Notes under the pieces: generated by a model | Database searches by the model: none | What the model saw: the letters and a program-made list of their open reading frames with translations, nothing else | What the model was told of the DNA's origin: nothing | Program-made: the position numbers and the translations under genes | Source: Pseudomonas sp. MWU13-2100 | Lineage (GTDB): Bacteria > Pseudomonadota > Gammaproteobacteria > Pseudomonadales > Pseudomonadaceae | Reading direction: 5' to 3' | NCBI RefSeq assembly: GCF_023242365.1 | Contig: NZ_JALLIX010000015.1 | Location: forward strand, 62,001 to 126,000 | DNA: 64,000 bases | In this document: positions 26,154 through 33,001 of the stretch, piece after piece | Layout of the letters: each line of letters begins with the position of its first letter | Position numbering within the stretch: position 1 is the first letter of the stretch

Positions 26154-27299
26154 TCATGCGCTGCGTGGCCAGTGGCGGGGGAAGTAGTCCAGCGCCGAAT
26201 CCCGTAGCCCTTGCATGTAGGAAACGCTCCAGTTGAGCACCTCCTCGATGTAAGGCACTTTCAGGTCAAAGCGCCTGGCCATTTCCACCAGTAGCACCAG
26301 CCCGTAGGCAACATCCTCGTTGAAGGCGCGGCTTTCCCGTTCGATCACGTAACCGGCACGGTTGTCCGCCGGCACCATGGGCGCGAGGATGTCGTTGTAA
26401 GCCTGGTTGGTGCGCAGGATCGACAGCATGCTGCTCCGGTCGCGGATCTGCTCGCCATAGGCCTCGACGATTTCCTCCTTCAAGGATTTCACCGAAGACA
26501 GGTCGAGCCCCAGCCGCTGACTGATCACTGCACACAGGCCCTGGCTTTCCTGGTCCATGCGTTCGAGGAAGTACGCCCCCAACTCGGAGCATTCGGTCCA
26601 CCAGCACAGGGGCTTGGGAAAGATTTTTCGGTGCCATTGGCCGTAGGGGCCGATCAATCCATAGATCACCGAGCTGTGCATGATCGGATTGCCCGGGGTC
26701 AGGGTGATTTCCAGGTAGTTGTCCAGCAGCGTCACACAGGGGCCATACAGTCGTGTCAGCAGTTGCAGCAGGTGCTGGCGCGAAGCGCCGGACTCCCGGG
26801 CGTGGCTGGCGACGTAGAGCTGGCTCTTGCCGCCGCCCATTTTGATCGAGCGTCCTGGTTTCAACTCGAACGCGGTGTGGGGGACATCCTTCATCCCCCA
26901 GATCACCAGGTTTGGCCGATCAGCCAGCACGGACTCCGCCAGCCAGTCGAAACCGCAGAAGCCTGGAATGGCGCCGATGTACACCGGCTTGCAGGTACTC
27001 AGGTGCGGCGCGATGGTTTGCAGGGGTTGCGCCCGGGCATGGGCCGGCACCGTGATGATGACGATATCGGCATCCTCGACGGCGAGCCTGGCATCGCTGG
27101 TCAGCCGATCCAGCCGGGCACTCAGCGTCGAACCGTCCGGCAGCTGCGCTTGCATCGGCGTACCGCGAGCGTGTTGATCGATAACTACCGGGTTGTGGGT
27201 GAGCATCGAGACCTGAACATCGGGCCGTTGCTTGAACAAAATGGCGTTCAGATGCCCGGTCCTGCCCCCGCCACAGAGGGCGACTTTCAGCGGTTTCAT
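26154..27299 (-). CDS. Octopine/nopaline (opine)-type NAD(P)-dependent dehydrogenase
   Basis: A 381-residue protein with an N-terminal Rossmann fold (VALCGGGRTGHLNAILF, glycines 10-12 and 15) and the C-terminal all-helical domain of opine dehydrogenases, including NPIMHSSVIYGLIGPYGQW with the conserved histidine. Family members reductively join an amino acid to a 2-keto acid, or run the reverse oxidation. The start at 27299 gives the usual N-terminus; an in-frame upstream ATG at 27335 would overlap the SbnA-like gene. In the position of SbnB it could oxidise the SbnA product to 2,3-diaminopropionate and 2-oxoglutarate, or it could build an opine-like siderophore backbone. Both are inference. 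Confidence 0.85.
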   Translation of the reverse strand: MKPLKVALCGGGRTGHLNAILFKQRPDVQVSMLTHNPVVIDQHARGTPMQAQLPDGSTLSARLDRLTSDARLAVEDADIVIITVPAHARAQPLQTIAPHLSTCKPVYIGAIPGFCGFDWLAESVLADRPNLVIWGMKDVPHTAFELKPGRSIKMGGGKSQLYVASHARESGASRQHLLQLLTRLYGPCVTLLDNYLEITLTPGNPIMHSSVIYGLIGPYGQWHRKIFPKPLCWWTECSELGAYFLERMDQESQGLCAVISQRLGLDLSSVKSLKEEIVEAYGEQIRDRSSMLSILRTNQAYNDILAPMVPADNRAGYVIERESRAFNEDVAYGLVLLVEMARRFDLKVPYIEEVLNWSVSYMQGLRDSALDYFPRHWPRSA

Positions 27300-27327
27300 G
27301 GAGAGACGTTCCTGTGTCGGAGGTGGG

Positions 27328-28371
27328 TCATGCAACGCTCAGTTGCAGCGGCGCGGAGAAGGATTCCTGCCATTGGGTCTTACCCAGCCAGCTATCCAGC
27401 TGGGTGGCGACGCCGGGGTCGAGCAAGTCGCGTTCCGCCAGCCATTTTTCGTTGAATACGGTGTGCAGGTACTTTTCACCGCCATCGGCAATCGGCACCA
27501 CCACGTTGCCGCTGAGCACACCTTTGTGGATCAGCTCCAGTGCCTTGAAAATCGCGCCGCCGGTTGACCCGCCGACCAGCAGGGCGAAGTTCCTGGCGAC
27601 GTAACGTGCGGTTTCGAAGGCCTGGGAATCAGTGACCTGGACACCCAGGTCGATACAGCTGTAGTCGAGCACCAGGCCCACGGTGTCGCCGGCCGGGGTG
27701 CCGGTGCCGGATTGGTAATAGGGATAACCGGGGTGGCCGAAGACGATCGAACCGGCGGGTTCGACGCCCACTGTCACGGTGTTGCAGTTGTGCGATTTCA
27801 GCCCGCGCGCGATACCGGTCATCGATCCGCCGGTGCCGACGCAGCCGACGTAGGCCCCGACCTTGCCGTCAGCCTGGGCAATGGTTTCCCGTACGAAATC
27901 GCTGTAGCCACCGGCGTTGGCGGCGTTGTCCGATTGATTCATGAACACGGCACCGGGAATCTGCTCGGCCAGTTCGGCCGCCAGGCGTTGGCGCTCGACG
28001 ACTGCGACCTCATCCTCCCGATAGGTGCCCTCGACATAGCGGACCTCAGCGCCCAGCGCCTTCATCACGGCGATCTTGTCCTGGGCCGCATGGTGATCGA
28101 CCACGGCAATGAAATGCAGACCAAATTCGACGGCTGTCATGGCCAGGCCGATGCCGGTATTGCCGGACGAGGATTCGACAACCACGCCACCGGGCTTCAG
28201 TCGCCCGGACTTGAGGGCGGCCAGTACCATATTGCGGGCCATTCGATCTTTGATACTGCCGCCGGGGTTGTTCTTCTCAATCTTGAGCAGCAGTCTGGCG
28301 TTCGTATCTGGAACGGTAATCGCCACCATGGGTGTATTGCCAATAAGATCAGAAACTTTACTCAGTATCAT
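27328..28371 (-). CDS. SbnA-like PLP synthase (cysteine synthase family, 2,3-diaminopropionate pathway)
   Basis: A 347-residue type II PLP enzyme. The Schiff-base lysine is K41 in NNPGGSIKDRMA; ESSSGNTGIGLAM is the asparagine loop and VGCVGTGGSMTGIARGLK the phosphate-binding region. The length and NPGGSIKDR form fit SbnA, which joins O-phospho-L-serine and glutamate to N-(1-amino-1-carboxy-2-ethyl)glutamate, better than housekeeping CysK/CysM. It lies between the decarboxylase (14 nt upstream) and the opine dehydrogenase (28 nt downstream). The serine kinase-like gene at 31312 would supply O-phosphoserine. Confidence 0.85.
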   Translation of the reverse strand: MILSKVSDLIGNTPMVAITVPDTNARLLLKIEKNNPGGSIKDRMARNMVLAALKSGRLKPGGVVVESSSGNTGIGLAMTAVEFGLHFIAVVDHHAAQDKIAVMKALGAEVRYVEGTYREDEVAVVERQRLAAELAEQIPGAVFMNQSDNAANAGGYSDFVRETIAQADGKVGAYVGCVGTGGSMTGIARGLKSHNCNTVTVGVEPAGSIVFGHPGYPYYQSGTGTPAGDTVGLVLDYSCIDLGVQVTDSQAFETARYVARNFALLVGGSTGGAIFKALELIHKGVLSGNVVVPIADGGEKYLHTVFNEKWLAERDLLDPGVATQLDSWLGKTQWQESFSAPLQLSVA

Positions 28372-28385
28372 GTGAAGTATTCCCT

Positions 28386-29780
28386 TTAGTAGTCAGGTGA
28401 GAATGCGTAGTGACCTTCCGTGCAACACGTCACCGTCAGCCGCCGTGGCAGGGGATGACGATGAAATTCGTTTTCCAGCAGATCCATCTGGTAGCCGGCG
28501 GTATTGGCATAAATCAATAAATCACCCGGTTGCGGCGTGGTACTGAAAGGGATCAGGCGATGAGTGATAATGTCGTCATCCAGGCAGCTGTGACCCGCAA
28601 TATAAGCTTGCATGGGGGCGTGTCCTGATGCCTGGGTACTGATTAGTATTGGATCGACCAGATACTCCGATGAGAACCAGGTTTCGCAGGCACTGAAACT
28701 ACTGCCTTCGACAAATATGACAATTTTATCCCTCTCCAGTTGTTTGGTGCGTGTCACTCGAAACACTGAAATTGCCGCTTGGTCGACCAGGCTTCGCCCC
28801 GGCTCCAGTGCCAACGTAATATTCTGTCTTTTCAAATAATTGGCGATGGACTGGCCTGGCGAATGTGGCGCTTCGAGAAACATTTCCAGCCACTGGCAAG
28901 CTGTCAGATAACTGCCGTAAGGATAATAAGAACGGGGTACTTTCTGGTTGTGATAATGGCTGGGTTGGTTGGCGTTCTGCAGGAAGCTGGCGTAGCTCTG
29001 GGGTTCGATATAGCGCATCGGCAAGCCGCCACCGATATCGATCATCTCTGGAGCCAGCGACATTTCTCGCGCCGTGTCGACGAAGCCGCTGAGCTCGCGA
29101 AAGGCTTGGGCCCGGGTTTCGAAGTCATACCCGCCAAGATGAAAGTGGAAGCCTTCGAAGTGGAATATTTCCCTGAGATCGGTCAGGCGTCGCAGGCTGA
29201 GCAATAGCTCGTTGGCCCCCATGCCAAAGCGGCTCGACGGGCAGCCTTGTGGCCTGTAACGCAGTAAAACCCTGGCTTTGACGGGGGCCGGCAGGGATTC
29301 GACCACAGCCTTCAGGTGCTCGAGTTCCTCCGCTGAGTCGACGCAAACCAGCGATCCCTCACGCACCAGGGCCCGATGAAAGGCGGTCGTCTTGGCGGGG
29401 CCCGTGGCGCACAGGCGCTCCGGCGGCGTACCGGCACGCAGCGCCGCGTCCAGCTCGTGGATGCTTGAAACATCAATTCCGATACCGGCCGAGGCGGCCG
29501 CGCCGAGCAGGCTTTGGGACTTGTTGGCCTTTGCTCCGTAAAAGATCGCATGGCGCACGCCGAACTGCTTCAACACCGCTTGCAAGGCCATTGCATTGAC
29601 TTGGAAGGCGTGGGGCCATACCAGATTCAAGGGCGAGCCGTGTTGTGTCACCCAATCCAAAAGTGTGTTTGGAAAATGGTGAATGAAATGGGAAATAATC
29701 GAATCAAGCAGTGGCTTCAGAAGGGCTGGGTCATGAACTTCAACAGGCCTTTTAAATGCGGGCGCAATGGCATTGGGCAT
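28386..29780 (-). CDS. Type III PLP-dependent decarboxylase (LysA/SbnH/PvsE fold)
   Basis: A 464-residue alanine-racemase-fold decarboxylase. The PLP lysine is K84 in FYGAKANKSQS; later come the glycine-rich phosphate site IDIGGGLPMRY, LALEPGRSLVDQAA and the catalytic cysteine region SSFSACETWF. In NIS clusters such enzymes decarboxylate a diamino acid or its citryl conjugate (SbnH, PvsE). Y4yA-like proteins are an alternative subfamily. It is the first gene of the minus-strand biosynthetic operon. Its base composition is visibly more AT-rich than its neighbours, possibly a sign of transfer. Confidence 0.87.
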   Translation of the reverse strand: MPNAIAPAFKRPVEVHDPALLKPLLDSIISHFIHHFPNTLLDWVTQHGSPLNLVWPHAFQVNAMALQAVLKQFGVRHAIFYGAKANKSQSLLGAAASAGIGIDVSSIHELDAALRAGTPPERLCATGPAKTTAFHRALVREGSLVCVDSAEELEHLKAVVESLPAPVKARVLLRYRPQGCPSSRFGMGANELLLSLRRLTDLREIFHFEGFHFHLGGYDFETRAQAFRELSGFVDTAREMSLAPEMIDIGGGLPMRYIEPQSYASFLQNANQPSHYHNQKVPRSYYPYGSYLTACQWLEMFLEAPHSPGQSIANYLKRQNITLALEPGRSLVDQAAISVFRVTRTKQLERDKIVIFVEGSSFSACETWFSSEYLVDPILISTQASGHAPMQAYIAGHSCLDDDIITHRLIPFSTTPQPGDLLIYANTAGYQMDLLENEFHRHPLPRRLTVTCCTEGHYAFSPDY

Positions 29781-30002
29781 AGTTAACCTCTGGCATCGAA
29801 AACGTCACCATTCATATTTCGACAGCTCAAGGCTGTCGACAGATGTAATGCGGCCTCTCGTCAGGCGCGAGAGTTCAAATCGGCGGCGGTGGGTGCCAAA
29901 CAGCGCTGGCTGGCACGGGAATAGCGTGGAGGGCAATCATTGATTTACAAAACAATTGCATGACAACCTCATTCCGTGTGGTTTATGCGGGTATAGCGTT
30001 TA

Positions 30003-30018
30003 GCCATTAATTAATGGC
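30003..30018. promoter_or_regulatory. Perfect 16-bp palindrome GCCATTAATTAATGGC
   Basis: Perfect palindrome in the divergent siderophore promoter region, 223 nt upstream of the decarboxylase start. Symmetry suggests a site for a dimeric regulator, but no matching regulator can be named. Confidence 0.4.
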
Positions 30019-30147
30019 ACGCCTCGGTATTTCTAAAGTTTCAGCAGCTGACAGCTAAATGGCATTACTGCATCACCCTTCTCATAAACAGGATCGCTTT
30101 CTTAGGCTGTAGGAAGAAACCTACGTGTTGCCGTGAAAGATATTGCT

Positions 30148-30166
30148 AATGCGAACGATTATCAAG
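30148..30166 (+). promoter_or_regulatory. Probable Fur box in the siderophore divergent promoter
   Basis: AATGCGAACGATTATCAAG contains one perfect half of the Fur core (ATTATCA) and a 4/7 match in the other half (TGCGAAC for TGATAAT), 11 of 14 in all. It lies 228 nt upstream of the CitE-like start and 368 nt upstream of the decarboxylase start. Iron repression of both operons is inferred. Confidence 0.55.
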
Positions 30167-30393
30167 TAGGATCTTCAAATATTTTGAATGACCCCACGCC
30201 ACGAAGGTGCAAAGCGCCAGTGCATTCACCTACGTATTAGCTGTGAACAAGACTGCAAAAAAACTTGGGCAGCTTGAGGGATAAGGCGTTCAGCCTTGTT
30301 GAAAGTATTCGTTATCCGGCACCCCAGGCGAAGGCTCAAGGTGCCTGAAAAACTCGGAGATTTACGACTGATGCAATGCCAAGGAGAGATTCA

Positions 30394-31284
30394 ATGACAA
30401 CTGATCGTCTCAGCGCCACCGCCACGCTTCCCATCAGCTACCTGTTCGTCCCGGGCAATCGTCCCGAGCGTTTTGCCAAGGCGGTCGATGCCGGGCCCGA
30501 CGCGATCATCCTGGACCTTGAAGACGCTGTTCATCCCGACTACAAACCCGCCGCCCGAGCGGCAATCTGGGTCTGGCAGGAGCAGACTCCGTCCACACGG
30601 TGCCAGCGTTACATTCGTTTGAACGGTGTCGACAGCCCCTTTTTCAAGCACGACATGACCTGGCTTGGCGATATGCGCTATCCGCAGCGCTGCACGGGCA
30701 TTTTCCTGCCCAAGGCTGAATGCCCCGAGAGCTTGTTCCGGGTGGTCGAGCGTTTGTTGGGGTGGAATCCCGAGCTGCAGATTGTCGCGATTATCGAGAC
30801 CGCCAAAGGCCTGCAACAGGTCGAGGCCATTGCCGGGATCCGGGGCATTGCGCGCCTGGCGTTCGGTTCGCTGGATTTTTCCCTGGACATCGATTGCAGC
30901 CAGGTGCCGGAAGCCTTTCTGTTTGCCCGCAATCGAATCGTGCTGGCTTCGCGTACGGCTGATCTGCCGGCGCCGATCGATGGCGTGACCCCTGCGCTGC
31001 GTGACATGAGCACGGTGGCGCAGGCGTCGTATTACGCCCGGGCCTTGGGCTTTGGCGCGAAGCTGTGCATTCACCCTGCACAGTTGCACGCCGTGCAGCG
31101 GGCTTTCTTGCCTGATGCCCGGCAACTGGCCTGGGCCGATCGAGTGCTGAGCGCCGTGGCCGGCGGCAGTCATGCGGTGCAAGTGGATGGAGAGATGGTC
31201 GACCTGCCCCTGATCGAACAGGCACAGCGGCTGCGTGACGTGGCCAGCCGGTATGGGCTCGCCACCAAAGTCGATGCCTGCTGA
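30394..31284 (+). CDS. CitE-like HpcH/HpaI-family lyase or synthase
   Basis: A 296-residue TIM-barrel protein of the CitE branch of the HpcH/HpaI family. It has SYLFVPGNRPERFAKA, the metal-binding DAIILDLEDAVHPDYKPAAR, IFLPKAECPE, IVAIIETAKGLQQVEAIA and LCIHPAQLHAVQRAF. CitE relatives cleave or form beta-hydroxy-acyl thioesters such as citryl-, malyl- or citramalyl-CoA. SbnG of staphyloferrin B is a more distant member of the same superfamily that makes citrate from oxaloacetate and acetyl-CoA. A supply of citrate, malate or citramalate for the NIS synthetase is the inferred role. Start chosen for AAGGAGAG just upstream. Confidence 0.82.
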   Translation: MTTDRLSATATLPISYLFVPGNRPERFAKAVDAGPDAIILDLEDAVHPDYKPAARAAIWVWQEQTPSTRCQRYIRLNGVDSPFFKHDMTWLGDMRYPQRCTGIFLPKAECPESLFRVVERLLGWNPELQIVAIIETAKGLQQVEAIAGIRGIARLAFGSLDFSLDIDCSQVPEAFLFARNRIVLASRTADLPAPIDGVTPALRDMSTVAQASYYARALGFGAKLCIHPAQLHAVQRAFLPDARQLAWADRVLSAVAGGSHAVQVDGEMVDLPLIEQAQRLRDVASRYGLATKVDAC

Positions 31285-31311
31285 ATCGTTCGTCAAATCA
31301 GGAGACGCACC

Positions 31312-31749
31312 ATGGAAAACCAGCCGCTTTGTTTCGTCGCACCGGGTGCGCAGCAGGGGTATCGCGTCGTGTTGCGGTCTTTGCATGACGTGCGGCAGTC
31401 AGAGCAGGTCGACCCGGGCAATGTGCAAAGGCTTCGTGAGTCGATCCTGCACACGGGCCACTGGCTTGAGCCGATCATTGTCGAGCGTTCCCGGGGGATC
31501 GTGATGGATGGCAATCACCGACTCAATGCGGCGTTGCAACTGGGCTTGAAACGGGTGCCCTGCATTGAGCTCGATTACGCCGATCCTCGGGTGTGCGTGA
31601 GGCACTGGCAGACAGGGCAGGCATTCGAGGTGGAGCGGATTTTCACGACCCTGGCGCGCGGGGAGATGTTTCCCTACAAGACCACTCGGCATGCCTTCGA
31701 TCCGGCGCTGCCGGTGGTCGCTATTCCCTTGGATAACCTGTATGGCTGA
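31312..31749 (+). CDS. ParB-like free serine kinase homologue (SbnI/SerK kinase domain only)
   Basis: A 145-residue ParB/sulfiredoxin-fold protein. MDGNHRLNAALQLGLKRVPC (65-84, DGNHR at 66-70) and CIELDY match the nucleotide-binding core of SbnI and archaeal SerK, which phosphorylate free L-serine to O-phosphoserine. SbnI is about 254 residues, so this protein is the kinase domain without the C-terminal regulatory part. It lies 27 nt after the CitE-like gene. O-phosphoserine is the substrate of SbnA, so the gene supplies the missing first step of 2,3-diaminopropionate synthesis (inference from family and context). Confidence 0.72.
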   Translation: MENQPLCFVAPGAQQGYRVVLRSLHDVRQSEQVDPGNVQRLRESILHTGHWLEPIIVERSRGIVMDGNHRLNAALQLGLKRVPCIELDYADPRVCVRHWQTGQAFEVERIFTTLARGEMFPYKTTRHAFDPALPVVAIPLDNLYG

Positions 31750-32059
31750 AGGCCGTCCTGCGCTTGAATCGGCTGGCCGCGCAGCCGGCCATGGGGCGTT
31801 GGCCACAACCCTGTGCATGTCGGTGCGGACCTTGCGGCGGCGCTTGCGGGAGGAGGGCGCGACTTATCTTGGCCTGTGCGACGAGGTCCGCGAGGCCATG
31901 GCCGAACGCTTGTTGACCGGCTCGCGCCTGCAGATCGAGCAGATTGCCGAGACATTGGGGTATTCCGAGTCCGCCAGCCTTATCCATGCGTTCAAGCGCT
32001 GGACGGGGGAATCGCCCCATGCCTTTCGGCGGGTCCGGGCTCAGTCGCGTTCCGAGTAG
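31742..32059 (+). CDS. Minimal AraC-type HTH protein, or remnant of an AraC regulator
   Basis: A 105-residue ORF made almost entirely of the C-terminal double HTH of AraC/OruR-type regulators: MSVRTLRRRLREEGATYLGL, then IEQIAETLGYSESASLIHAF and KRWTGESPHAFRR. The usual 200-residue sensor domain is absent. Its ATG overlaps the stop of the kinase-like gene by 8 nt, so it can be translated by coupling and may be a real small regulator of the siderophore genes. Alternatively it is the surviving 3' end of a full AraC gene replaced by the kinase gene. Confidence 0.6.
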   Translation: MAEGRPALESAGRAAGHGALATTLCMSVRTLRRRLREEGATYLGLCDEVREAMAERLLTGSRLQIEQIAETLGYSESASLIHAFKRWTGESPHAFRRVRAQSRSE

Positions 32060-32206
32060 GGGGGATTGGGTGCCGCCGGGCGCCTGCCATCGCTTTTGGG
32101 GAGAGCGCACTATAATTAATCAGCGTCTGTGTGGCGGTGGCGCGTACTCCACAGCCGCGCCCCAGGTATGAACAGTACGTCTGAAGATTCGACAGAGGGT
32201 TCTGCC

Positions 32207-32557
32207 ATGAAAAACCATTCCTTGCAGCATTACTCCCACGATCTGGGTATGGCGGTGCACGACACATGGACCACCGCCCGGGTCAAGTCCGCCCTGGCCA
32301 TGGCGGACTCCGCGCAAAGCCTGCATATCCATGTGAAAACCCATGCCGGTACGGTGGCGTTGAGTGGTCGGGTGCTGACCCATCGCCAGTGCGAGCAGGT
32401 TATTGAGCGGGTCCGCGCGGTGCCTGGCGTGCTCGATATCGATGCCCGCGAGCTGTTGACCCATGTGTTCATGCCCGCCAGCTCCATGCAAGCGCCCGAT
32501 GCCGAGGAGGCCAACGAGTACCGGCCACCATTGCCACGGCGCGAGGATGATCAATAA
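32207..32557 (+). CDS. BON-domain protein
   Basis: A 116-residue protein containing one BON domain (TTARVKSALAMADSAQSLHI, VALSGRVLTH, VIERVRAVPGVLDID), normally a phospholipid- or cell-envelope-associated fold. There is no clear signal peptide from this start. AGAGG lies about 8 nt ahead of the ATG at 32207; an in-frame ATG at 32169 is a poorer alternative. A TATAAT -10 box occurs at 32111-32116. Function unknown; some relatives respond to osmotic or metal stress. Confidence 0.75.
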   Translation: MKNHSLQHYSHDLGMAVHDTWTTARVKSALAMADSAQSLHIHVKTHAGTVALSGRVLTHRQCEQVIERVRAVPGVLDIDARELLTHVFMPASSMQAPDAEEANEYRPPLPRREDDQ

Positions 32558-32574
32558 CCGCCTGATACATCAGC

Positions 32575-32600
32575 GGCAGGGTCGGCTACGCGGCCCTGCC
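32575..32600 (+). terminator. Probable terminator after the BON gene
   Basis: A 7-bp GC stem (GGCAGGG / CCCTGCC) with a 12-nt loop lies inside a weaker outer pairing (CCGCC / GGCGG) and is followed by TTTCCC. Termination is plausible but the T-run is short. Confidence 0.4.
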
Positions 32601-32641
32601 TGGCGGTTTCCCGGTCGGCCATGCTCGCCATACGCTTGATC

Positions 32642-32665
32642 TATCCTATAGGGGGGGATAGTATG
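32642..32665 (+). promoter_or_regulatory. RcnR-type operator (G-tract with ATA/AGTA flanks)
   Basis: TATCC-TATA-GGGGGGG-ATAGTATG: a seven-G tract framed by an inverted TATCC/GGATA, resembling the TACT-G6-N-AGTA operators of RcnR/CsoR repressors. It lies about 35 nt before the rcnR-like start, where a repressor would block its own operon. Confidence 0.65.
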
Positions 32666-32699
32666 CGCGCGTCATTCACCGAGACCCGGGACTCAAATC

Positions 32700-32993
32700 A
32701 TGAGTGAGCACGAACATGGCCATCCCCACGCCCACCAGAGCCATGAAGCGATCATCAAGCGTCTGAAGCGTGCCGACGGCCATTTGCGCGGCATCATCAG
32801 CATGATTGAAGAGGGGCGTGAGTGCGTCGACATCGCCCAGCAACTGCATGCCGTGGAAAAAGCGGTGTGCCAGGCCAAGCGCACGCTAATCCAGGATCAC
32901 ATCGATCACTGCCTGGAGGACACCGTCTCGGCGTTGAACAAGGGCGAGCGTGCACCGCTGGAAGCCTTTAAACAAATCACCAAGTATCTCTAG
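32700..32993 (+). CDS. rcnR: RcnR/FrmR (CsoR superfamily) metal-sensing repressor
   Basis: A 97-residue all-helical repressor. A histidine-rich N-terminus (MSEHEHGHPHAHQSH) precedes the family core; C42 (in GRECVDIAQQ) and H67/H70 (in QDHIDHC) correspond to the cysteine and histidines that bind Ni/Co in RcnR. The paired RcnA-like exporter gene starts 8 nt downstream, which favours nickel/cobalt sensing over formaldehyde (FrmR). It should bind the G-tract operator upstream and release it with metal. Confidence 0.85.
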   Translation: MSEHEHGHPHAHQSHEAIIKRLKRADGHLRGIISMIEEGRECVDIAQQLHAVEKAVCQAKRTLIQDHIDHCLEDTVSALNKGERAPLEAFKQITKYL

Positions 32994-33001
32994 GTTCTGA
33001 C

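Larger units (their letters stand above)
29781..30393. promoter_or_regulatory. Divergent control region of the siderophore biosynthetic genes
   Basis: About 610 bases without a gene, AT-rich relative to the window. It separates the minus-strand decarboxylase operon from the plus-strand CitE-like operon. It contains a 16-bp perfect palindrome (30003-30018) and a Fur-box-like site (30148-30166). No ORF with a credible ribosome site or family match was found on either strand. Confidence 0.6.

Noticed and set aside
27328..28371. Housekeeping cysteine synthase (CysK/CysM)
   Set aside because: Placed between a siderophore decarboxylase and an opine dehydrogenase, with SbnA-like sequence features; CysK would not be expected in this operon.
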